From a bacterium (lineage in GTDB: Bacteria; Latescibacterota; UBA2968): a stretch of DNA of 19,721 nucleotides. Where the stretch lies: NCBI GenBank assembly GCA_027296045.1, contig JAPUJS010000612.1, positions 1 to 19,721 on the forward strand, given 5' to 3'. The notes below the pieces were generated by a model, which saw only the letters and a list, made by a program, of their open reading frames with translations, ran no database searches and was not told the origin of the DNA. The position numbers and the translations under genes are program-made. Shown one piece after another: positions 1 to 9,500 of the stretch (position 1 is the stretch's first letter; each line of letters starts with the position of its first letter).

Positions 1-2
1 GG

Positions 3-1613
3 ATGGTGCCCGGGAAAGATGCAGAAGTCTTTTGCCAGACCGGGGATGAACATGTGTGGGCTCTGGTGCCCCGCTCTGGGGGTGGGTTGTATGCGGCAAC
101 CGGAGGGGGTGCAGGACGTATTTTGTCGATCTCGTCAAAAGGCGAGATCCGTGTCGTTTACGAAAGCAAAGATTCTAATATGGTATCTTTGGCGGTTGGG
201 GTGGATGGGGCGATATATGCAGGAACCGATGAAAACGGCTTGATTTATCGGATCCAGGGCAAATCGGTTGATGTTTTGTACGACGCTGGAGAAAAGGAGA
301 TCCATTCCCTGGTGGTCGGACCGGGCAATATGCTGTATGCCGGGGCGATGTCGGGCCGTGCAGATGCCAAGGGAGGCAAAGCCCAGGATAGCGCGCAGAA
401 CGGCAAAAAAGAAGGGTCGGTCGTGTATGCGATTCGGCCTTCGGGCTCTGCTTTAAGGATGTGGGAGGTGGAAGCGCCCACCCTGTTGGGCTTAAGCGTG
501 GAAAAAGAGGGTGGGTTGACGGTTCTGGTTGGGGATCCGGGCCGGATATATCGGGTGTGGGAAGATGGGACCGCAACGCTTTTGATGCAGATGGAAGAGG
601 TCCATCCGTGGGTTTTGGCCGTTTCCAAACAGGGCGGGTTCTGGATTGGGTCCAGCGGGGCGGGCACCGTTTACAGGTTGGACAAAGATTTTGTACGAGC
701 AGGTACGCTGACATCCGAACCCCACGATTTTTCCCTCGTGTCCAAGTGGGGGAAAGTTGCCTGGAGGGCCGAGACGCCTAGCGGGACATCGGTGGCGATC
801 CAGACCCGATCGGGCAATAGCGCCAAGCCGGATGATACCTGGAGTGATTGGTCAGCAGAATTGACAGATGCTTCGGGGAGTGCGATTGTCAGCCGGCCAG
901 CCCGTTTTCTCCAATATCGGGTACGTTTAAAATCCAAAACAAATCGGTCCACGCCCAGGCTGCGGGCTGTGACGCTTTCCGGATTACAGGAAAATGTGCC
1001 GCCCCAGATTCTGGCCATCCACATGGGACCCGAAGAGGCGGGTAAGAACGGGAAGGATTCAAAAAATGACAAGGGGACATGGAAAATCCGTTGGGAGGCC
1101 AGCGATGTAAATGACGATCGATTGCACTACGATTTGTATTTTAAGGGGCAAAATGAGACGGGCTGGAAATTGCTCCAGGAAAAATTGACGTCTTCCGATT
1201 ATGTCTGGCACACAGAGTCGGTGCCAGACGGGACCATGCGGGTGCGGGTAGTGGCGTCCGATGGGTTGAGCAATCCCGATCCGTTGTCTGTTGAAAAGAT
1301 CAGTGGCCCGTTTGATGTGGACAATACCGCACCTCTGGTCGAGATTCGTGCCGTAAAGCAAACGGGGGCCGGCAGGGTTTTGGTGGAAGGCCGGGTGGTG
1401 GATCTTACCAGTACGGTGCGCGAGGCGGCCTATGCGCTAAATTCGGAACCGTGGCAGGTGGTGTTCCCGATCGATGAGATTTTTGATTCTCCGACCGAGG
1501 CTTTGAAGTTTACGATTGCTTCCTTGAAACCGGGCGAATACACCCTGGTGGTGCGGGCAAAGGATATGCTGGGAAATATAGGGGTTGGAAAGACCCTATT
1601 TGTCGTGAAATAG
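3..1613 (+). CDS. Beta-propeller protein with C-terminal Fn3/Ig-like domain, 5' partial
   Basis: The reading frame is open from the window edge, so the true start and any signal peptide lie upstream. The visible 536 residues begin inside a propeller. Repeating blades of the type G-x-I-Y-x-I followed by a hydrophobic strand and a small-residue turn (for example IYAGTDENGLIYRI, MLYAGAMSG, GRIYRV, GTVYRL) occupy roughly residues 20-235, with a Gly/Lys/Gln-rich insertion near 118-137 between blades. After this come a sandwich-like stretch (about 245-330) and an Fn3/Ig-like part (about 335-536) with 'DVNDD', 'VVASDGLSNP' and 'VDNTAPLVEI', typical of extracellular adhesion or sensor modules. No catalytic motif is visible. 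The stop codon lies 11 bases before ribD, so the two are probably cotranscribed, but nothing ties the protein to flavin synthesis. Secretion and function are inferred only. Confidence 0.75.
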   Translation: MVPGKDAEVFCQTGDEHVWALVPRSGGGLYAATGGGAGRILSISSKGEIRVVYESKDSNMVSLAVGVDGAIYAGTDENGLIYRIQGKSVDVLYDAGEKEIHSLVVGPGNMLYAGAMSGRADAKGGKAQDSAQNGKKEGSVVYAIRPSGSALRMWEVEAPTLLGLSVEKEGGLTVLVGDPGRIYRVWEDGTATLLMQMEEVHPWVLAVSKQGGFWIGSSGAGTVYRLDKDFVRAGTLTSEPHDFSLVSKWGKVAWRAETPSGTSVAIQTRSGNSAKPDDTWSDWSAELTDASGSAIVSRPARFLQYRVRLKSKTNRSTPRLRAVTLSGLQENVPPQILAIHMGPEEAGKNGKDSKNDKGTWKIRWEASDVNDDRLHYDLYFKGQNETGWKLLQEKLTSSDYVWHTESVPDGTMRVRVVASDGLSNPDPLSVEKISGPFDVDNTAPLVEIRAVKQTGAGRVLVEGRVVDLTSTVREAAYALNSEPWQVVFPIDEIFDSPTEALKFTIASLKPGEYTLVVRAKDMLGNIGVGKTLFVVK

Positions 1614-1624
1614 CCTTCTGTCTT

Positions 1625-2719
1625 ATGATGACCGATATCGATTATATGCGCCGAGCCCTCGAATTGGCCGCCCGTGGGCGTGGGCGTGTGCATCCCAATC
1701 CAATGGTGGGTGCAGTGGCGGTCCGAGACGGTCGGGTGGTTGGAGAGGGGTTTCATCCTGGGCCGGGGCAACCCCACGCCGAAGTGTTTGCGCTGAAGGA
1801 GGTCGCAGCCGGAACGCCCGGGGTGACGGTCTATGTGAATCTGGAGCCTTGCTCGTTTGTGGGACGGACCCCGCCTTGTGCGGATTTGCTGGTTGAAAAG
1901 GGGGTAACACGTGTGGTCTGTGCAATGTCCGATCCGGACGAACGGGTTTCGGAAAAGGGGTTTGCCAGATTGAAGGGTGCGGGAATCGATGTGATCGTGG
2001 GGGTGTTGGAAGCGGAGGCCCGGGCGCTCAATGCGGCCTATGTGAAGCACCGCACGACGGGTCTGCCTTATGTGACGCTCAAGCTGGCGCAAACGCTGGA
2101 CGGACGGATCGCGACGGCGAGCGGGGATTCGAAGTGGATTAGCTCGGAGGCTTCCCGGGTTCGGGCACATCGGTTGCGTGCAGATGCAGATGCGATTTTG
2201 ATTGGCAGTGGCACGCTGAAGGCCGACGATCCCGAATTGTCGGTACGCCATGTAGAAGGCGAAAGCCCTGCGAAGATTGTACTGGATAGTCGGTTGGAGA
2301 TCTCGACGGGGGCGAAGGTTTTTGAGGGTGCACCTTTGTGGCTGGCAACCTCAGAGGGTGTTTCAAACAGGCGGCTTCAAGAGGTCGAAGCAGCAGGCGC
2401 AGGGGTGTGGGTGATCGGGGGAGGTGGCCGACCCGGCCTTCTGGATGTGCTGAGGCTTGCTGCTGATAAGGGGTATCTGCATGTGTTGATTGAGGGAGGG
2501 GGACAGGTGGCGGCATCGGCGCTTCGGGGGAATCTGGTGGATCGAGTGGCGGTTTTTGTGGCGCCAAAAATTTTAGGAGAAGGGATCTCTTCGGTGGGCG
2601 ATCTGGGGATTGATCGGATCTCGGATGCCGTGGAACTGGATCTGGTGGAGGTGGAGCAGATTGGGAATGATTTGTTTTATGCAGCGGATGTGGTAGGGGC
2701 GACAGAACAGCAGGGGTGA
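1625..2719 (+). CDS. ribD: Bifunctional riboflavin deaminase/reductase RibD
   Basis: RibD catalyses the second and third steps of riboflavin synthesis: deamination of the pyrimidine formed from GTP, then NADPH-dependent reduction of its ribosyl side chain. The N-terminal deaminase domain (about 1-145) has the zinc site H51-A-E53 plus P75-C76 and C85, within EPCSFVGRTPPC. The position after PCS, usually His, is Phe here. The reductase domain (about 150-364) shows LKLAQTLDGRIA, SGDSKWISS, DAILIGSGTLKADDP and LIEGGGQVAASAL. At 364 residues the length is normal for the fused enzyme. ATG codons at 1625 and 1628 are both possible. No Shine-Dalgarno sequence precedes them, and the upstream gene stops 11 bases earlier, so translation may be coupled. 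First of four consecutive rib genes. Confidence 0.97.
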   Translation: MMTDIDYMRRALELAARGRGRVHPNPMVGAVAVRDGRVVGEGFHPGPGQPHAEVFALKEVAAGTPGVTVYVNLEPCSFVGRTPPCADLLVEKGVTRVVCAMSDPDERVSEKGFARLKGAGIDVIVGVLEAEARALNAAYVKHRTTGLPYVTLKLAQTLDGRIATASGDSKWISSEASRVRAHRLRADADAILIGSGTLKADDPELSVRHVEGESPAKIVLDSRLEISTGAKVFEGAPLWLATSEGVSNRRLQEVEAAGAGVWVIGGGGRPGLLDVLRLAADKGYLHVLIEGGGQVAASALRGNLVDRVAVFVAPKILGEGISSVGDLGIDRISDAVELDLVEVEQIGNDLFYAADVVGATEQQG

Positions 2720-2776
2720 CGTGTTTCGCAAGGGCTAAGGAGAAGCCGTCCTGTTCGACCTCCGGGGGCTCAAGGA

Positions 2777-3427
2777 ATGTTCACGGGCATTATCGAAGAA
2801 ATTGGCCGGGTGCGATCTATTGAGAAGCGGTCGGGATATCAGCAGACGATCCTTCATGCTGCGCTGGTGCTGGAAGGGATGAAGGTAGGGGATAGTGTTA
2901 CATTAAATGGTGTCTGCCACACGGTTGTTGCCTTTGATACACAGGGGTTCACTGTGGAGTCGGTCGCAGAAACGTTGCAGCGAACGACTCTGGGAGACAT
3001 TCGGGTTGGAGATGGGGTGAATCTCGAACGGGCGTTACAATTAGGGGACCGATTGGACGGGCACCTGGTGGCCGGCCATGTGGATGGAGTGGGTCGGGTG
3101 CTGGAACGGCAGGTGGATGCAGACAATGTCAACCTTCGGTTCGAGATGCCAGAGCTTCTGGCACCCTATGTGGCGGAGAAGGGGTCGGTAACAATCGATG
3201 GAATCAGCCTGACGGTGGTGTCGGTCACGGCCCGTGCTTTTGGCGTAACAGTGATCCCGCATACGCTGGCTGTGACCATGCTTTCTGAGCGAACCGTGGG
3301 CGATCGGGTGAATTTGGAAGTGGATATGATTGCCCGATACCTGGAACGATTGGTGACATTTGGACGGGTGTCACCAGCGCAGGGATTGACAGAAGTCGCG
3401 TTGAAAGAAATGGGGTATGGAGGGTAG
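2777..3427 (+). CDS. ribE: Riboflavin synthase, alpha subunit
   Basis: This enzyme dismutates two molecules of 6,7-dimethyl-8-ribityllumazine to riboflavin and the pyrimidine that RibH reuses. The 216 residues form the expected pair of homologous lumazine-binding barrels. The first starts with the diagnostic MFTGIIEEIG and contains GDSVTLNGVCHTVV and the GHLVAGHVDGVG hinge. The second contains GSVTIDGISLTVVS and ends VNLEVDMIARYLERL. The start at MFTGII is fixed by family conservation. It lies 57 bases after ribD, with a G-rich stretch about 8 bases upstream. Named ribE here as in Bacillus; the E. coli equivalent is ribC. Confidence 0.97.
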   Translation: MFTGIIEEIGRVRSIEKRSGYQQTILHAALVLEGMKVGDSVTLNGVCHTVVAFDTQGFTVESVAETLQRTTLGDIRVGDGVNLERALQLGDRLDGHLVAGHVDGVGRVLERQVDADNVNLRFEMPELLAPYVAEKGSVTIDGISLTVVSVTARAFGVTVIPHTLAVTMLSERTVGDRVNLEVDMIARYLERLVTFGRVSPAQGLTEVALKEMGYGG

Positions 3428-3473
3428 GATCGCGGAGGGCCACGGAACCCTTCCCGAGCCCCCCTCTTGACAC

Positions 3474-3479
3474 AAGGAG
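3474..3479 (+). promoter_or_regulatory. Ribosome binding site that sets the ribBA start
   Basis: AAGGAG lies 11 bases before the ATG at 3491. The same frame also has an upstream TTG at 3467, but that codon precedes this site and would add residues not expected in the family. The site therefore favours 3491. Confidence 0.7.
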
Positions 3480-3490
3480 TCTCTCACGTT

Positions 3491-4756
3491 ATGGATCAGG
3501 ACCAGGAACTTTCGTCTAAAATCGCTACTATAGAAGATGCATTAGAGGATATTCGGGCAGGGAAGATGGTGATTGTGGTGGACGATGAAGACCGGGAAAA
3601 TGAGGGAGATCTGATTATGGCGGCCGAGAAGATCACGCCCAATGCGGTCAATTTTATGGCCCGATACGGTCGCGGTCTTATTTGTTTGCCCGCCACGCCC
3701 GAGCGGTTGGGGGAACTGGAACTGGACATGATGGTGAATACCAATACGGCGCTCCACGGGACCCCGTTTACGGTGAGCGTTGATGCGCTTTATGGGGTGA
3801 CGACGGGGATTTCGGCTCAGGATCGGGCCGTGACGATTCGGAAATTTGTGGATCCGACAACGCGGCCCGAAGACTTTGGACGGCCCGGGCATATTTTCCC
3901 CTTGCGGGCCATGCCAGGGGGCGTTCTTCGACGGGCGGGGCATACCGAAGCGTCGGTGGATTTGGCCCGGTTGGCGGGATTGTATCCTGCCGGGGTGTTG
4001 TGTGAGATTTTGCATGAAGATGGGACGATGGCCCGGTTGCCACACCTGGTGGATATGGCCGATCGGTTTGAGTTGAAGGTGATTACGATTCACGATTTGA
4101 TTGCCTATCGGAGTCGATCGGAAAAACTGGTGCGGTGTGTAGAAGAAGTGCATATGCCCACGCGATTCGGCGAGTTCAAGCTTCATCTGTATGAAAGCGA
4201 CGTGGACGATCGGGAACATGTAGCGCTGGTGAAGGGCGAATTGTCGGGCGATGTGCCGGTGATGGTGCGGATGCATTCGCAGTGTTTGACCGGCGATACA
4301 TTTGGTTCTCTTCGATGTGATTGCGAGGGCAATTTACACTCGGCATTGGAGATGATAGAACAGGAAGGGCGTGGTGCCCTCGTATATATGCGGCAGGAAG
4401 GGCGGGGTATCGGGTTGCGAGCAAAGTTGCGGGCCTATAAGCTTCAGGAAGAAGGGTATGATACGGTGGACGCCAATTTGAAACTGGGATTTAAGATGGA
4501 CGAGCGGGATTATGGCATCGGGGCACAGATTCTCGCGGATTTGGGCATCCAGAAAGTGCGGTTGATCACCCGAAACCCGGCCAAGCGTGTGGGGTTGGAG
4601 GCCTATGGAATCGAGATTGTGGAACGGATTCCTGTGAAAGTACAGATCAACAAATGGAACCTGGCGTATCTGCGAACCAAGCAGGAAAAAATGGGGCATA
4701 TTTTCAAGGAAAGCGACTTAAATTTGGGCGAGGACAAGCATGGCAAAGGTCTATGA
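3491..4756 (+). CDS. ribBA: Bifunctional DHBP synthase / GTP cyclohydrolase II
   Basis: This fused enzyme supplies both precursors of lumazine. The N-terminal RibB domain (about 1-205) converts ribulose 5-phosphate to 3,4-dihydroxy-2-butanone 4-phosphate, and the C-terminal RibA domain (about 210-400) opens the GTP ring. In RibB the acidic metal-binding motif DDEDRENEGD is at 31-40, with RRAGHTEASVDLAR at 147-160. In RibA the zinc cysteines are C265, C276 and C278 within HSQCLTGD...RCDC, followed by RQEGRGIGL at 301-309 and a conserved RNPAKRVGLE. The length of 421 residues is typical, and both halves look active. The last 17 bases overlap ribH. Confidence 0.97.
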   Translation: MDQDQELSSKIATIEDALEDIRAGKMVIVVDDEDRENEGDLIMAAEKITPNAVNFMARYGRGLICLPATPERLGELELDMMVNTNTALHGTPFTVSVDALYGVTTGISAQDRAVTIRKFVDPTTRPEDFGRPGHIFPLRAMPGGVLRRAGHTEASVDLARLAGLYPAGVLCEILHEDGTMARLPHLVDMADRFELKVITIHDLIAYRSRSEKLVRCVEEVHMPTRFGEFKLHLYESDVDDREHVALVKGELSGDVPVMVRMHSQCLTGDTFGSLRCDCEGNLHSALEMIEQEGRGALVYMRQEGRGIGLRAKLRAYKLQEEGYDTVDANLKLGFKMDERDYGIGAQILADLGIQKVRLITRNPAKRVGLEAYGIEIVERIPVKVQINKWNLAYLRTKQEKMGHIFKESDLNLGEDKHGKGL

Positions 4757-5216
4757 AGGCAGTCTGTCAGCATCGGGAAAGCGATTTGGGATTGTGTTGG
4801 CCCGGTTTAATGCGTTTATCACCAAAGAATTGCTGGAGGGGGCGCAGGATTGTCTGAAACGCCACGGAGGCGATCCGGATGCTGTGGATGTGGTCTGGGT
4901 ACCGGGGAGTTTTGAAATTCCACTGATGGCCCAAAAAATGGCAGAAAGTGGACGCTATGACGCGATCATCTGTTTGGGTGCAGTGATCCGGGGAAGCACG
5001 TCGCACTACGATTATGTGTGCAACGAAGTGTCCAAAGGGGTGGCAGCGGTTGGCCGGGAAACGGGCGTGCCGACGATGTTTGGGGTATTGACGACCGATA
5101 CGATCGAGCAGGCTATTGAACGGGCCGGTACGAAAGCCGGGAATCAGGGCTGGTCGGCGGCTCTGGGTGCGATTGAGATGGCCAATTTGTTGACCGATTT
5201 TGGAGCGGGTGAATGA
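4740..5216 (+). CDS. ribH: 6,7-dimethyl-8-ribityllumazine synthase
   Basis: RibH condenses the RibBA and RibD products to lumazine and usually assembles into pentamers or icosahedral shells. The 158 residues include RFN at 22-24, the substrate-binding VPGSFEIP (54-61), GAVIRGSTSHYDYV with the conserved catalytic His at 89, FGVLTTDT, and the basic/amide-rich end AGTKAGNQGWSAALGAIEMA. The gene overlaps ribBA by 17 bases and nusB by 4, so translation is probably coupled across all three. A GAGG sequence 6 bases upstream can serve as the ribosome binding site. The last gene of the pathway in this cluster. Confidence 0.97.
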   Translation: MAKVYEGSLSASGKRFGIVLARFNAFITKELLEGAQDCLKRHGGDPDAVDVVWVPGSFEIPLMAQKMAESGRYDAIICLGAVIRGSTSHYDYVCNEVSKGVAAVGRETGVPTMFGVLTTDTIEQAIERAGTKAGNQGWSAALGAIEMANLLTDFGAGE

Positions 5217-5629
5217 CCGGATCCCGTCGCAGAGCCCGACAGGCTGTTTTGCAGGCCCTGTACTGGTCGGAAAGTTCGGGTGATTCTGTCCAGCAAACGG
5301 TACACACGATGGCCATCCGTACCGGGCTTTCTTCGGATGCGGCCGGATTTGCCGAGGCTCTGGGCCGATGCACGTGGGACCATCGGGAGGACATGGATCG
5401 ATTGATTGAAGGTGTGTTAGAAAATTGGGATCTGGACCGAATTGCCCGAGTGGACCGCATTTTGTTGCGAATGGCCCTGACCGAAATTCGGCATTTCCCC
5501 GATATTCCGGTGAAGGTTTCGATTGACGAGGCCATTGAATTGGCCAAGACGTTTAGCGAAGAGAAGGCATCGGCGTTTATTAACGGTATTTTAGATGCCC
5601 TGGTTAAGCGGGGGGACCTGGAAGCCTAG
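5213..5629 (+). CDS. nusB: Transcription antitermination factor NusB
   Basis: NusB binds boxA RNA together with NusE (ribosomal protein S10) and supports processive transcription of rRNA operons. The 138-residue all-alpha protein starts with the family's RRRARQAVLQALYWSE and carries the strongly conserved C-terminal segment RVDRILLRMALTEI, followed by PVKVSIDEAIELAKTFS and FINGILDAL. The start codon shares an ATGA overlap with the ribH stop. The ribH-nusB order is common in many phyla and supports both calls. Confidence 0.96.
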   Translation: MTGSRRRARQAVLQALYWSESSGDSVQQTVHTMAIRTGLSSDAAGFAEALGRCTWDHREDMDRLIEGVLENWDLDRIARVDRILLRMALTEIRHFPDIPVKVSIDEAIELAKTFSEEKASAFINGILDALVKRGDLEA

Positions 5630-5662
5630 GTCGGCTGAAAGGGCAAGGATGAAAATACAACC

Positions 5663-6382
5663 ATGCGATTGGCGGTTTTTTCGGACATTCATGGGAACCT
5701 GGAGGCCCTTCAAGCGGTCTTAGAACAGATCGATCAACTGGGTGTGGATCGCCTTCTCTGCCTGGGCGATGTGGTGGGCTATGGGGCAGACCCGAATGCG
5801 TGTTCGGAACAGGTGTTCGAGGTTGCAGAGGTGGTGTTGATCGGCAACCACGATCGGGCGGCTTTGGGGCTGGAAGATACAGAATTTTTCAATCCGATTG
5901 CACTTTCTGCCATTCGGTGGACGGCCGATGTGTTGGCAAATGGACCTCTTGGCTGCTTGCGGGCATGCCCTTTAACCGTAGAAGAAGGCGATACGCTATA
6001 TGCCCATGCTTCCCCCTTTGAGCCGGCGGCCTGGCACTATCTGCACGAGCCTCATGAGGGACGACATGCGCTTTCGTTAACAGAGGCCCGGCTGTGTTTT
6101 GTGGGCCATTCGCATCACGCGTTTATCTGTTCTGAATTTGGGGTGGCTTTGATTGGACAGGGCGAGGTGGCCCTCTCGCCCGACGATCGCTACCTGGTCA
6201 ACGTCGGCAGCGTGGGCCAACCCCGGGACGGCGATCCCAGGGCGGCATTTTTGATCTGGGACCAGGAGGCTTTGACGGTGAGGCTCTATCGCACGGAGTA
6301 TGATATTGCCACGGCTCAGACTAAGATCCGGGCGGCCCATTTACCAGGGGCTTTGGCCGATCGGCTGGGAATAGGGAGATGA
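5663..6382 (+). CDS. Calcineurin-like metallophosphoesterase (YfcE/ApaH-like)
   Basis: A single-domain binuclear metallophosphoesterase of 239 residues. All blocks are present in order: DIHGN with D8 and H10, GDVVGYG (35-41), GNHD (61-64), a histidine in YAHASP (H115), and GHSHH (148-152), followed by NVGSVGQPRDGDPRA. The GDVVGYGADPN and NVGSVGQPRDGD signatures mark a widespread subgroup usually annotated as phosphodiesterase or serine/threonine phosphatase-like; the substrate cannot be read from sequence. There is no signal peptide, so it is cytoplasmic. It lies 33 bases after nusB and is the last gene before a hairpin, so it probably belongs to the rib-nusB transcript. AAGGA sits 12 bases before the chosen ATG. 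Confidence 0.88.
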   Translation: MRLAVFSDIHGNLEALQAVLEQIDQLGVDRLLCLGDVVGYGADPNACSEQVFEVAEVVLIGNHDRAALGLEDTEFFNPIALSAIRWTADVLANGPLGCLRACPLTVEEGDTLYAHASPFEPAAWHYLHEPHEGRHALSLTEARLCFVGHSHHAFICSEFGVALIGQGEVALSPDDRYLVNVGSVGQPRDGDPRAAFLIWDQEALTVRLYRTEYDIATAQTKIRAAHLPGALADRLGIGR

Positions 6383-6416
6383 ACGGGGATCGCAAAGGGC
6401 CGCTGATCCCCCGTTC
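6381..6416 (+). terminator. Hairpin at end of the rib-nusB-phosphoesterase unit
   Basis: GAACGGGGATC (6381-6391) pairs with GATCCCCCGTTC (6405-6416), leaving one bulged C. The left arm starts inside the stop codon of the phosphoesterase gene. The downstream T-tract is weak (ATTATATTTTA at about 6430-6440), so this may be an imperfect or factor-assisted terminator. It separates the rib unit from secA. Confidence 0.5.
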
Positions 6417-6519
6417 CTAGGCCCCATACATTATATTTTATCCGTGATTTTTGAAACCGGGTTAAAATGGAATGGTCTTACGAACGATCTTTTGAACCCA
6501 TCTTGGAGAGAACAGCGTT

Positions 6520-9500
6520 ATGATGGAACTTCTGGCCAAGATTTTTGGCACCAAGCACGATCGAGATATCAAGAAGCTTGATCCGGTTGTGGAAGAGATT
6601 AACCAGCATTTTGAGTCGTTTGCAGGGCTTTCGGATGCGGCGTTAAAAAAGAAGACCGATGCATTCCGAAACCGCCTTCAGGGGGCGATGAAAGACGTTT
6701 TGGATCAGATCAAATTTCAGCGGGAAGACCTGTCTAAAATGGGTCACGACGATCCGGAAAGGCAGATACTGCTGGACGAGATTGAAGAACTGGAGGCCGG
6801 GGTCCAAGACCTCGAACTGGAAGAGCTGGAAGCCATTCTTCCGGAAGTCTATGCCGTGTTCAAGGAGACCTGTCGGCGGTTTAAAGAGGCCGAAAAGAGC
6901 TGGGAGCGTGCGGGAGAACAGATCACGTGGGACATGGTGCCCTACGATGTGCAATTAACTGGTGCGACGGTGTTGCATCAGGGTAAGATTACCGAAATGG
7001 CCACGGGGGAGGGCAAGACGCTGGCGGCGGGGATGACGATGTATCTGAACGGACTCACCGGACGGGGCGTACATCTGGTGACGGTGAACTCCTATTTGGC
7101 AAAACGGGATGCGATGTGGTTGGGACCGGTGTATCTGTTTTTGGGGCTGACGGTCGGGGTGATCCAGGACCGGTCGGAAGGGGTGGAGGCCTATTTGATG
7201 GAGGAGGATGGGAAGGGCGGATATCGGATGCGGGAGTGCGATCACAAAGAGGCCTATCAGGCCGATATTGTGTACGGGACCAAGGATCAGTTTGGATTTG
7301 ACTATTTGTACGACAATATGGCCGTGCGACCGAAAGATTTGATGCAGCGAGGGTATTATTTTGCCATCATCGATGAGGCGGACAGCATTTTGATTGATGA
7401 GGCGAGAACCCCGCTGATCATTTCGGGGCCGGTAGCCGATACCACGTCCCATCGGTATACGGAGATGCGCCCGTCGGTGGAGAAACTGGTGCGCGTGCAG
7501 ACACGGGTGGTAAATGATATTTTGACGCAGGCAGAAAAGGAGTTGGAGACGGGCGATGAATATGAAGCCGGGACGCTGTTGCTTCAGGTGCAGCGGGGGA
7601 TGCCCAAGAACAAGCGGTTTATGAAACAACTGCAAAACGAGGGGATCAAGCGGCTGATCAACCGGGTGGAAGCAGACTATATCCGGGACAAACGGACGAG
7701 CGATCTGGACACGGATTTGTATTTCAGCATCGATGAGAAGAGCCACATTATCGATTTGACCGAACGGGGTCGGGAGGAGATCAGCAATCAGCCAGACGAT
7801 TTTGTGCTGCCCGATCTGGATGAGACTTTACAGACCATCGATGCCAACGAGTCGCTGACGCCCGAGGACAAGGTCAAAGAAGAGGACCGGGCCTATCAGG
7901 ACTATGCCCAGAAGAGCGAACGGATTCACAGTGTACAGCAGTTGCTGAAGGCTTATTCGCTGTATGAAAAAGATGTGCAATACATGATGGACACAGGGCG
8001 AGTGGTGATCGTGGACGAGTTTACGGGGCGCCCGCAACCGGGTCGGCGGTTTTCGGACGGGCTGCACCAGGCCCTGGAAGCCAAGGAGCGGGTGAAGGTG
8101 GAGCGGGACACGCAGACGGTAGCTACCGTAACCTTGCAGAATTATTTCCGGCTCTACGACCGGCTGGCGGGAATGACGGGTACGGCCGAGACGGAAAGTG
8201 CCGAGTTGATGGAGATTTACAAGCTGGATGTGGTGGTGATTCCGACCAATGAACCCGTCCGGCGGGTGGATTCGGAAGACTTAATTTATCGGACCAGGCG
8301 GGAAAAGTATCAGGCCGTGGTCGACGAGGTCGAGCGGTTGCATGAAAAGAACCTGCCGGTACTGGTGGGTACGATTTCGGTGGAAACATCCGAGCTCCTG
8401 TCCCGGATGCTGTCCCGGAAAAAGATCAAGCATTCTGTGCTGAATGCCCGGCAGCACCAGGGGGAAGCGCAAATCGTGTCTCAAGCAGGACAGCCGGGGG
8501 CCGTGACGATTGCGACCAATATGGCCGGACGGGGAACGGATATTAAATTGGGGCCGGGTGTCGTCCAGGCACCCGAAGGCCACTATTGTGCCCTATTGGA
8601 AAATGCCAAAGACGATCGTCCGATGTGCCCGCATCTGGAAGCGTATGGATGTCGGGAGGATGTTCCGTGCGGGCTGCATATTATTGGGACCGAACGCCAT
8701 GAATCGAGGCGAATCGACCGGCAGTTGCGGGGGCGTGCCGGGAGGCAGGGGGACCCCGGAAACTCGCGATTCTTTATTGCTCTAGAAGACGATTTGATGC
8801 GGCTGTTCGGCTCGGAGCGCATTGCCCGGGTGATGGATCGGCTGGGGGCCGAAGAGGGCGAGGTGATCGAGCACAGTCTGGTGACACGTTCGATCGAACG
8901 GGCGCAAAAGCGGGTGGAGGCGCGCAATTTTGAGATGCGCAAACACCTGTTGGAATACGACGATGTGATGAACCAGCAGCGAGAGGTGGTGTATGACCGG
9001 AGGCGGTATGCGCTCGAACAAGAAGATATTTCGGATCAGATTTACGATGTGATCGAAGAGACGGTGGACGGATTGTTGGAGGCCCATGTGCCCAAAGACG
9101 CCCATCCGGAAGACTGGAATATAGATGGGCTGATGGCCGAGCTGCGCAATCTCTTTTTGCAGGTGCCGGTTATTCCCGATGAGGAACTGCCCGATTTGAT
9201 CCGATCCGACGGGCTTCGGGATCGCGTGTTACGGGGTGTGATGGATACGTATGAGCGACGCGTTCAGATGATTGGGGAAGAACGGTATCGGCAGATCGAG
9301 CGGATGGTGTATCTGGGCATTATTGATGAAAAATGGAAAGAGCACCTGCGCGAGATGGACGATTTGCGAGAGGGAATCGGTCTGCGAGGATATGGGCAGA
9401 AGAACCCCTTGGTGGAATACAAGCGGGAAGGGTTTGAAATGTTTGTTGCACTCCTGGACGATATCTCCCGGGAGACGTTGCGGACCCTGTATCGGATTTC

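Noticed and set aside
2720..2776. An FMN riboswitch in the rib operon gaps
   Set aside because: Neither this gap nor 3428-3490 shows the conserved RFN-element segments. A riboswitch upstream of the window cannot be excluded.
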